Positions 1 through 6,918 of a stretch of 10,345 bases of DNA are shown piece by piece. Position 1 is the first letter of the stretch. Each line of letters opens with the position of its first letter. The notes below the pieces were generated by a model that ran no database searches, was not told the origin of the DNA, and worked only from the letters and a program-made list of their open reading frames with translations. The position numbers and the translations under genes are program-made. Origin of the DNA: Cylindrotheca closterium (taxonomy: Eukaryota > Bacillariophyta > Bacillariophyceae > Bacillariales > Bacillariaceae); contig CAKOGP040002065.1 of the NCBI GenBank assembly GCA_933822405.4, forward strand, positions 1 through 10,345, written 5' to 3'.

Positions 1-215
1 TTGATCTTGGATTTTGGACGTCCAGCAGTACGTGGCTGCATTCGTTGTCTACGAACGTATTCCTTCTCTTGTTGCACGTCGTGAAATCCTACCAACACTC
101 GCACATACTCTTCTTCGTCTTCTTGCTGTTGTGCTTGAGCAGTTAATAATAAGTGACTGAGAAGGAGACATTGCAGTATCAAGAATTGGAATAAGTTTGT
201 GTGCCTTAAGATCAT
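1..215 (-). CDS. Secreted subtilisin-family protease, N-terminal part only (third tandem copy)
   Basis: The start ATG is at 215-213 and the frame stays open to the window edge (71 codons plus 2 bases). No other in-frame ATG lies between it and the upstream in-frame stop. Residues 1-28 look like a signal peptide: M-I-L-R-H-T-N, then a Leu-rich core and a T-A-Q-A end. An acidic stretch (EDEEEY, about 32-37) follows, then VRVLVGFHDVQQEKEYVRRQ and RMQ..T..RPKSKI. This lines up with the inhibitor_I9-type propeptide of the complete neighbour at 723-2582, which has IKIMVGF, then NYKRNQRMQSRDGSSKSKI, also behind an acidic run and a similar signal peptide. The catalytic domain would lie beyond the left edge, so its activity cannot be judged. 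Family membership is inferred from this propeptide match and from the same strand and order as the two full copies. Confidence 0.82.
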   Translation of the reverse strand, partial: MILRHTNLFQFLILQCLLLSHLLLTAQAQQQEDEEEYVRVLVGFHDVQQEKEYVRRQRMQPRTAGRPKSKI

Positions 216-381
216 CTTTGCATATGGTATCTTTGGTAAGCTTGAGGCGCAGTATTCCAAATCTCCTCTCTTCACAGTATTACTATTATTGTCTCACAGA
301 AAAACGATGGAAGCCACTTTTGATATTATTTCCCGACATATGCATGTGCTTGGATTTTTTGGCGAAATGAAAATAAAAGTG

Positions 382-412
382 CATGCCGAAAGGTGCGAGC
401 ACGCGCGGCATG
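382..412. repeat. Inverted repeat CATGCCG / CGGCATG
   Basis: CATGCCG at 382-388 and CGGCATG at 406-412 can pair as a 7-bp stem around a 17-nt loop, which itself holds GTGC-GA-GCAC. It lies about 167-197 bp upstream of the ATG of the partial protease gene (215), so it could be a promoter element or a chance hairpin. No known site is recognised. Confidence 0.4.
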
Positions 413-436
413 TGTTTCACAAGAATGAATTTTCCT

Positions 437-565
437 TTAGTCGGACCAGTCAATCTTGTACTTCATTTCGTCGGATCGGTTGAAGGCAATACGAATACCG
501 GCACGGGTAGAATATGGATTGGACCTACTGGTGTCATTATGGTACCTGGTACCAGAATAGCATCC
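437..565 (-). pseudogene. Coding-like fragment: 42 codons ending in TAA, unidentified protein C-terminus
   Basis: On the minus strand, the frame after a TAG at 568-566 is open from 565 to a TAA at 439-437 and has no ATG near its beginning. Its last 25 codons read YSTRAGIRIAFNRSDEMKYK followed by IDWSD. They use many C-ending codons (GCC, TTC, AAC, TCC, GAC, TAC), which contrasts with the A/T-rich flanks and is typical of translated sequence. I do not recognise the family. The middle protease gene stops only 157 bp upstream, so a complete gene cannot fit. It may be a gene relic or an alternative last exon. The lack of a clear splice acceptor favours a relic. Confidence 0.35.
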
Positions 566-722
566 CTAGGACTATTAGTTGTCTGTCCAAGCAATAATTA
601 GCTAATAAATCCATTCTATCTTCTATATCGTTTTTAACACTAAGCAAAAAAGACACCAAGTCTTTCTCATGTCTCCTCATCAAAGTAATCATGATTGCAG
701 GCATATGCGGATCATTTCTATT

Positions 723-2582
723 CTACCATGAATCATATTTAGAACAACCACCGGCAAATCCACCCCGACATTGGCTATTGTCCATTTGACTCAATCGTGG
801 CTTGTTCCGCATTCCCGAATCTGTACTTGCCCTACAAACCCAATTTTCAGTCGTCTCGAGGGAATCAATGGCACAGACCAATCCCCGACAACAATCTTCG
901 TCGCGTTCGCACGAAAACAATCGTTGTTGACAGGTTTCCGTCGGTTCTATACTGGGTGCCGCAGTTGGTTCCATCGAAGGAACATTGGTGGGCATTTTGG
1001 ATGGAGATAGTGTAGGCCCGGGAGTTGGAGGTGGAGTGGGTGGCGTGGTCGGGTAAGGTGTTGGAGCGGGTGTGGGCTTGTTGCAATTCTTGTTGACCAA
1101 ATTATTGTAGGCAGCGACGGCTTGGACTAGTCCGTAACCATACTCTTGATTGGGCACTCCATTTCCTAGTCGGATAGCACTATCTCGTAGAGAGGATCGA
1201 ACTTGTTCGTTGCTGCAATGAGGATTCCTCGCCCAAATCCTGGCGGCAATCGCTGCCACATAGGGAGCCGCAAAGGAAGTTCCCGATAGGGTACCAATGC
1301 TCGATCCATCCGCATTGGTCGCTAGAATGTCGGTTCCAGGTCCAACAATTTCCAAAAAGTCGTTGTATTGCGAAAAGGAAGACCGTTGCTTGTTGGAACT
1401 GACACTGCCCACGGACATTACCGAGCGATGACTGGCCGGGTAGGAGACTTTGGCATTTCCCAAATTGCCGGCAGCCCCTACTATTAGCACACCCTGGTCG
1501 TAAACTCGTTGATAGACTCGCTCTTCTGTACTGGTTTTGATATCCGTGGCCAAGGAAAGATTGATCACCATGGGCTTGTTGTTCCGCGCGGTTACAGAAG
1601 CGCACCATTCGACGGCTGAGGAAATGTAACAAAGTAGCAATTTATATTATTAGTCATAAGAACAGCAATCAGACCAAGAACAATAGCAATCCTCAAAAAA
1701 CTGTTTCTGCTTACCTTGTAGAATGGCAGATACCGAAGTGACTTCCTGTCCATTCGGAAATACCTTGGCGACTCGCAGACACACTTTGGATTGCGAGGGA
1801 TGTTGTGGAATGACTCCCACCATTCCCGCATCATTGCCCCCGGTTGCAAACATGATTCCTGCTACATTTGTACCATGCGGCGTCTTGATGGGGTTCCACC
1901 ATTGATCCCCCGCAGCTTGACCAAAGGCTGACCCATCCGTATATCCATCGTTGCGATTGTACGGAATATCATTGTGATTGACATAGACTCCTGAATCGAC
2001 AATGCACATGTAAGCAACGCATTGGGACCATTCCGAAGGTGGGACTGGAATGGCTTGATCGGCTTGAGTCATTGCGAGTCCATAGGACCTTGCTTCGGCC
2101 AGCCATCGTTCGTGAGCTTCCATGGTGTTGTTGTTGGCAGTAGGAGTCGCGGGAGTCGCTACTCGAACTTCCACGTCTTCTTCGACCGTACTAAAGGCAG
2201 GATCTTGTTTCATTTGTTCAAACTCTGCTCTCGTCACTTCCATGGCCATCCCATTGGTATTCTGGAATTCGTAGGTAATCTTGGACTTGGAACTCCCATC
2301 TCGACTTTGCATTCGTTGATTCCGTTTGTAATTGTTTCCGTCTCCTTTGTCTCGAAAGCCAACCATGATTTTGATCATTTCTTCGTCATCACCACCACCA
2401 CCACCACCAGCTTCTTGTGGATTATAATAAGAAGATTGCTGTGCGGTGTCTATAGTGTCGGTACGATCCACGCCACCGTCAAAAAAATCAAAGAGCTCGC
2501 AATTAGCAACGGAAGCTAATAGACAGCCTAACAGCACTTGTGATAATAGTACAATCATTGAATGAGAATGTCGGACCATCAT
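723..2582 (-). CDS. Secreted subtilisin-family (S8) serine protease with Pro-Thr stalk and knottin-like tail
   Basis: Two exons, 2582-1715 and 1615-723, join in phase 1 to give 586 residues. A signal peptide lies at about 1-28; Met9 would also give a normal one, so the exact start among Met1, Met2 and Met9 is open. An inhibitor_I9-like propeptide (about 70-141) follows, then the mature domain from about SYGL (166). The catalytic set is complete: Asp196 (CIVDSG), His236 (PHGTNVAG), oxyanion Asn340 (GAAGN) and Ser403 (SGTSFAAPYVA). A Pro-Thr-rich stalk covers about 470-517. Cysteines at 518, 525, 531, 532, 537 and 550 have the C-x6-C-x5-CC-x4-C-x12-C spacing of a cystine-knot mini-domain. Six consecutive Gly (59-64) come from an ACC triplet repeat. 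Family knowledge predicts an extracellular endopeptidase that removes its own propeptide; substrates are unknown. It is the middle member of a same-strand tandem array. Confidence 0.93.
1616..1714 (-). other. 99-bp GT-AG intron in the middle protease gene
   Basis: The donor is CAAG|GTAAGC at 1714 and the acceptor is TTTCCTCAG at 1616. Removal joins ILQ to AVEWCA, matching VLQAAEWCA at the same place in the uninterrupted neighbour at 3470-5419. Without splicing the upstream frame stops after about 20 more residues and loses the Ser and Asn catalytic residues. The phase-1 junction restores an exact 587-codon frame including the stop. Confidence 0.93.
2391..2409. repeat. Short ACC triplet repeat encoding poly-Gly
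   Basis: Six ACC units plus AG on the plus strand encode Gly59-Gly64 of the middle protease on the minus strand, between the signal peptide and the propeptide. This is a likely site of length variation. Confidence 0.75.
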
Positions 2583-3469
2583 AATGATGCTGATGCTCGC
2601 TCAATGGGAGGGGAAGAAAGGAATAAAAAGAAAGATGAGTGACACAAGCCTAGTGTGGTGTCTTGCTAATTCTTCTCTTGTATCGCGTTCCCGTTTTTGG
2701 TTCTTGTTTTATTGTTTTGTTTTCATTATGAGGAGTTGAACTTGGTGCGGCTTTCTTGGTGTGCATTTGCACGTGCTTCGTCACAAGCAGTTTTTCCTTA
2801 CTTATGGAAATTTCAAACTTCGCCTCCAAACTCGACAAAAACAAAATGTGCACACGACAGATCATGATTCAACTGTCATGCGTTTTGAATTTTGAAACTT
2901 CTTGCGCCACCAAAATTGGAATGATACGGACAACAGATGAGTATTACAGTAGAGTATCGGCAGAATGATACTTGGTCTTATATTAATAATGCTTCAACAT
3001 AAAATATGCTGCTGTATTTACAATGATACAAGGATATGAAAGAAAGGGTTGCCAATAACAATGCAATCTGACTCGTTCAACGGTCGTAGTCGTCACGATG
3101 AGCTGAGGGATGCGCAATTATCATCGTGGACTTATTCTCTCCTATAGATTCAATGACAGGAATGATGGACATGATCAATATGCAAAGAGTACCTACCATT
3201 CAGCATATACCTTTTTGCACAGTATTTTAAAAGCTACCGTGTGCGGATGTTTGGGATAGTCGTGTGGATCATGAATATAGAACGAATGCAGTCTTTTTCA
3301 ACAAATGTATATTGGATACGAATCCATGCGGAATAATATCATGCCATGTCTTTCTTCCTTCTCGTTCGGCCAGTTTGTTCATACCCATGACATGAAATAA
3401 ATACTGCTGTAGTAAAATATACAAGTGCTGTTGCTTTAAAAGCTAGTGAAATAGCAAGAAATAGCCTAG
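2583..3469. other. Intergenic region between the two complete proteases; no supported gene
   Basis: These 887 bp are A/T-rich and lie upstream of the middle protease start and downstream of the right protease stop. The region should therefore hold the middle gene's promoter and 5' leader and the right gene's 3' untranslated region. Two overlapping antisense open frames near 2650-2968 (70-71 codons) have low-complexity, Lys/Thr- or Cys-containing translations without a domain. I found no tRNA-like or transposon-like structure. Confidence 0.55.
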
Positions 3470-5419
3470 TTAGACCAATCCAAAGAGTATCAGCCGGGCA
3501 GTAGCACATAATGGAACCACCAAAAAGGAGGACTTCCACCATGATCCGCCGCTGATAGTGGTAGCTGAACTAAAGTGATTTGGACCCACACAGACCCCTC
3601 GTTTATGACCTTCCATATTCTGACACGATAGGCCCAAGCAGCATATTCGAACGACTCTCGTCGCCGTGGTGATATTGACTCCAGCCGCCGATACCTGTAT
3701 ACTCAAATCACCCAGAGTTGTAAAGTCTCCGTCACAATAGGTCAACTCCACCTGACAATGAGCATCTGGATCCCCTTCCGTCACTTTGGATGAAAGTAAA
3801 TCGACTGGATTGCTCACGCCCTCTTGTGGTGAGAATGTGGGACCTAGTGTCGGTCCTCTGGTAGGGTGTCGAGTGGGCTGTTTGGTAGGAGGCAGTGTAG
3901 GTCCTGGTGAGGGCACCGGAACGTCACCACAAGGCCAATACATTTTCTCTTGTATGTACTCGTTTGCTGCCCGAGCTCGAACCAAGCCGTAGCCGAATCG
4001 ACTGGTCGGAACGGGGTTGGTTCCCAAGGCTTGCGCCGATTTCTGGAGGGCTTCGCGAATCTGTCGGTTGCTGCAGTAGGGATGAGCGGCCCAAATCTTG
4101 GCGGCAACTCCTGCCACATACGGTGTGGCAAAACTAGTGCCAGTGAAAAAATCCATGTCGTCTCCCGAAGTGGAATAGATCTCATGACCAGGTGCCACCA
4201 ACTCGATGCGGTTGTTGGTCTGCGAAAAGCCAGACTGTTTGCGGTCTTGGCCAATGGATCCAACACTAATAACAGAGTCCAAAGATGCGGGGTAGTTGTA
4301 TTCGTCCGTACCACTATTTCCAGCAGCCGCAATCAACAAGATTCCCCTATTGTAGAGTTCTTGGTAGGTATACCGGTCCGAATTGGTCGCTGCCGGAGAT
4401 GCCAAACTCAGATTGATGATATTGGCACCCTTGTTCGCACACCATTCGGCAGCTTGCAAGACAAATCCACTGGTCGTCGTGTAATCGTCATCGGCAAAAA
4501 TACGAGCATTCAGCAAACAAACTTTGGAAGCTTCTGGTCCCTGCGAAACAATGCCCAAAGTTCCAGCACCGTTGCCACCTCGAGCTGCAATGATACCAGC
4601 AATGCCGGTTCCATGGTCTGTTCGAGAATTTGGATTATACCAGTATTGATTGCTCGGCAGACCAAACTCCTCTCCGTCCACATAGGGTGACCCTCGGGTG
4701 TAAGGAATGTCATAGTGATTCACGTGCAGTCCCGAATCCACAATGCAAATCTTTACTTGGCATTGCCGAGCTTCACTCGCAGGAGGAATGTAATCAAACC
4801 CTTGGACCATATCGAGACCATAGGACACGCGTTCTTGTAGTTTTCTATGAGTTTTGTCTCGTAGATATGATTGCTCTTGCGATTGTTCTAGTTGTGGCTT
4901 TTGTTGACTTATTGCCTGTGGATTGGGCTTTGGGAAAGCTGCGCGAACCAATACATCTTCTTCTATGTATAGAATCCCGTTGCCCGTCGCGTCTTTGTCC
5001 TCTGCCTTTTGGGCTGCAAGCATGGCCTGATATTCATCTTCAGTTACTTCCATTCTTACTGTTTTGGTGTATTCATACTCGTGCTCCACAATGGCGGATC
5101 CAGACCGCTGCTGCCGTCTGTTGCGTACAAAGCTCGCTTCGTTTTCTGCAGAGTCAAAGCCCACAAGAATGCTTCGTCTCTTTTCTTCCGAATACATGGA
5201 CGCAAATGTAAAATCACCGTCTGTTTCGCCGTCTTCTTCTTCGCCATCAATAGGTATGTGCGCAGCTGTGGCCCATCCAGTGCCATGTAAATTGCTATCT
5301 TCGTCTGTCGTTGTCGTGCTGCTGCTGACTTCATCGACAACGACAACAGCAGATTCTGCTTGTAAGGAGAAGATAATGGCGCAGAATGCTAGTAGAAGAA
5401 TGTTTTGCGTTTGGTTCAT
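3470..5419 (-). CDS. Secreted subtilisin-family (S8) serine protease, intronless, with possible C-terminal membrane anchor
   Basis: A single open frame of 649 residues. The signal peptide covers about 1-23 (hydrophobic ILLLAFCAIIF core, AESA end). An acidic region at about 28-72 precedes an inhibitor_I9-like propeptide (about 81-160: SILVGFDS, then RMEVTEDEY, then YIEEDV). The mature domain starts near SYGLDMVQ (199). Catalytic residues are Asp228 (CIVDSG), His269 (DHGTGIAG), oxyanion Asn368 (AAAGN) and Ser429 (TGTSFATPYVAG). A Pro-Thr stalk covers about 501-531. The Cys-rich tail (C555, C562, C593, C594, C599, C610) resembles the neighbour's knottin pattern, but C562 and the CC pair are 30 residues apart instead of 5. 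The end, SGG followed by a hydrophobic stretch to Val649, fits a GPI-anchor signal, though an Arg interrupts it. Mis-splicing or frameshift at the 3' end is an alternative. Substrate unknown. Confidence 0.92.
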   Translation of the reverse strand: MNQTQNILLLAFCAIIFSLQAESAVVVVDEVSSSTTTTDEDSNLHGTGWATAAHIPIDGEEEDGETDGDFTFASMYSEEKRRSILVGFDSAENEASFVRNRRQQRSGSAIVEHEYEYTKTVRMEVTEDEYQAMLAAQKAEDKDATGNGILYIEEDVLVRAAFPKPNPQAISQQKPQLEQSQEQSYLRDKTHRKLQERVSYGLDMVQGFDYIPPASEARQCQVKICIVDSGLHVNHYDIPYTRGSPYVDGEEFGLPSNQYWYNPNSRTDHGTGIAGIIAARGGNGAGTLGIVSQGPEASKVCLLNARIFADDDYTTTSGFVLQAAEWCANKGANIINLSLASPAATNSDRYTYQELYNRGILLIAAAGNSGTDEYNYPASLDSVISVGSIGQDRKQSGFSQTNNRIELVAPGHEIYSTSGDDMDFFTGTSFATPYVAGVAAKIWAAHPYCSNRQIREALQKSAQALGTNPVPTSRFGYGLVRARAANEYIQEKMYWPCGDVPVPSPGPTLPPTKQPTRHPTRGPTLGPTFSPQEGVSNPVDLLSSKVTEGDPDAHCQVELTYCDGDFTTLGDLSIQVSAAGVNITTATRVVRICCLGLSCQNMEGHKRGVCVGPNHFSSATTISGGSWWKSSFLVVPLCATARLILFGLV

Positions 5420-6082
5420 TGTGGGCCGAGACTAGTATGTAGATGGAATCCGAAATACCCAATGATGGCATTGAATGAAAATCACATTTCGTCGTTCATT
5501 CGCTAGATTGCATTCAACAGACCATCCAACCGATCAAACAAAATGTGAGAGTGCAAGGATGCCACCGCATGCCCGCTCTGTAATCATTTTCATAGTACAT
5601 ATTTAGCTTTTGTGGTTCTGAACAGTAGGTAGTGTACTGCGCCGTCAGTTATAAACTATCGCATGACGGACGATGGCTTCAGGAGTATATTCTCACGCGG
5701 TCGCGCGCCGTCCGTTGAAATTCGGAAGATCACAGAGGAGGTGCGCTCCAAAAGGCACAATGCCATATCTACTTGCATGTGATATTGAATGTATACTAGG
5801 TATACCTTGTACTGGAGGCACAGAAAATGAAAATCACATTGCAACTATTGTGCACGACTGTTGCAAAAAACTTCAAACCAGCTTCAGCATTACCATCCAG
5901 TAACACCGTTAATCGCCCCGAGGAGACAGCAATGGCCTATCTATTTGAACTTCAAGAAGAAGACTGATTCCAGACTTTGATGGCTATGTAGGCAACAACC
6001 AAAATACCTTTTTATCGAAAAGGAACTTCCTTCATGGAACCAGTCACCATACAAGCTTGCCCAAGAACTACACTTAAATTTC
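5420..6082. other. Upstream region of the right protease; no supported gene
   Basis: The segment next to 5419 should be the right protease promoter. Nested inverted repeats lie at 5471-5517. The 15-mer AATGAAAATCACATT occurs twice, at 5474-5488 and 5826-5840. Open frames at 5673-5903 (plus), 5656-5844 (minus) and 5941-6273 (minus) overlap one another and have no recognisable domain, so I do not call them genes. Confidence 0.5.
5471..5517. repeat. Nested inverted repeats upstream of the right protease
   Basis: TTGAATG (5471-5477) pairs with CATTCAA (5511-5517), and GAATGAA (5473-5479) pairs with TTCATTC (5495-5501). The two stems share bases and so are mutually exclusive. They lie 52-98 bp upstream of the protease ATG at 5419, within its probable promoter or 5' leader. 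No known motif is recognised; chance is possible. Confidence 0.4.
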
Positions 6083-6256
6083 TTAGTTTGGAAATGAGAC
6101 GTTGTCCACCAATTCATCAGTGCCCACACTGCTCCAATCGAAAAGGCCATGGTACGACATCCTGCCTTGGAGCCGATCGATCGATAATACTGTGGGATCA
6201 TAGAGCTCCATATATGTTTGCATCCATTCACTTTGGTGCAGTTTTTCTTCGATTCC
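6083..6256 (-). pseudogene. 57-codon coding-like segment in frame after the truncated GDPH copy
   Basis: Directly after the TAA that ends the truncated copy (6259-6257), the same minus-strand frame stays open from 6256 to a TAA at 6085-6083. The translation begins GIEEKLHQSEWMQ and later reads LSIDRLQGRMSYHGLFDW and VGTDELVDNVSF. It looks protein-like, with balanced charged and aromatic residues and EF-hand-like or regulatory-type wording, but I cannot assign a family. It has no similarity to the GDPH protein. It could be the last exon or relic of another gene joined to the duplicate, or a chance open frame. Confidence 0.3.
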
Positions 6257-6736
6257 TTAAACTGCCAAGTCACGACGACGACCTAGTAGTTGCCTACATA
6301 TATTAACACAAACGCATCCCTTGAGATCGAACTCATCCTTGTGGCCGGCGCAAGCAGCTTTGGCAGCTTCTCTGGAGATGTGCGATTCTGTCAAGCGACG
6401 GGCATGTTCACCACGTGGATCTTCAGGAAGGTAGCACAACTCTGGGAACTGAGGTTTGGCAATCTCATGGAACAACTTGCCATCGGATGGCAAGACTTGC
6501 CACTCAAGTCCAAGCTCATTGAAGGCGTGCAAGACAGTACTACCACCATGGGCATAGGCGTTTCGAGTCCTGAAGTAACTGGTGATACCAATGAAATTTC
6601 CAAAGGAACCTTCGGTGGCACCAATGATCTTGACACCCACAAACTCCTTGAAGGTCTTGATCTCGATGCCCTGACCTGGATAGTCTTTGTCAAGGTTAGT
6701 GGTGTGCTTGTTGTTGCGAGGGCAATTGGTGCTCAT
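6257..6736 (-). pseudogene. Truncated tandem copy of the GDPH-domain gene (C-terminal half only)
   Basis: Positions 6311 to about 6731 align without net gaps to 6967-7387 of the neighbouring gene (constant offset 656). By hand count they are roughly 84% identical in DNA and about 80% in protein. The copy covers parent residues about 248-385, including the shared blocks PGQ.IEIKTFKEFVGVK, LEWQVLPSDGKLFHEIAKP and LCYLPEDPRGE. It lacks the signal peptide, the N-terminal Cys-rich domain, the GDPH motif and the final DILATQDMDMVGAY; instead it ends in about 20 unrelated residues. No stop or frameshift interrupts the matching part. An ATG at 6736 could start a 159-residue protein, which would be cytosolic without a signal peptide. 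Pseudogene is favoured over a functional short gene because both ends are lost. Confidence 0.75.
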
Positions 6737-6918
6737 AGTTGATGAGGTAATAACGGAGGCAAGTTTTCCTCTAACGCGATAATGCTCTCTAGTTCTTCTC
6801 GTGGAACATAAACTTTTTAATCTTTTATCCTTTCAGTTGGATCTATCCTATTAGTAACTCTTTGGATCTTGTAACCTCAGTGATCGGTGACATAATGATC
6901 ACAATATAGGCTAACAGC
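6737..6918. other. Spacer between the truncated copy and its parent gene
   Basis: These 182 bp lie between the parent stop codon (6921-6919) and the copy's first ATG (6736). They show no similarity to the parent's 5' half or intron, so the copy's missing 5' part is not hidden here. The parent's 3' untranslated region probably falls in it. Confidence 0.45.

Larger units (their letters stand above)
216..722. other. Intergenic region between the partial and the middle protease genes
   Basis: This should hold the promoter of the partial left-hand protease gene and the 3' end of the middle protease transcript, since both are read leftward. It contains a 7-bp inverted repeat (382-412), a GGTACC-T-GGTACC pair (541-553) and one coding-like minus-strand fragment (437-565). 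Two plus-strand open frames (199-483 and 383-601) have no recognisable features and overlap those elements. I could not assign a TATA box or polyadenylation signal. Confidence 0.5.

Noticed and set aside
3950..4690. 246-codon plus-strand open frame
   Set aside because: It lies antisense to the catalytic domain of the right protease and has no features of its own.
5673..5903. 76-codon plus-strand open frame with HDCC and Cys residues
   Set aside because: No domain, no codon bias, and an antisense open frame of similar length; probably chance.
5941..6306. Overlapping plus (6034-6306) and minus (5941-6273) open frames suspected to be a transposase
   Set aside because: Neither shows a DDE or other catalytic pattern, there are no terminal inverted repeats, and a third frame (6256-6083) reads more like protein.
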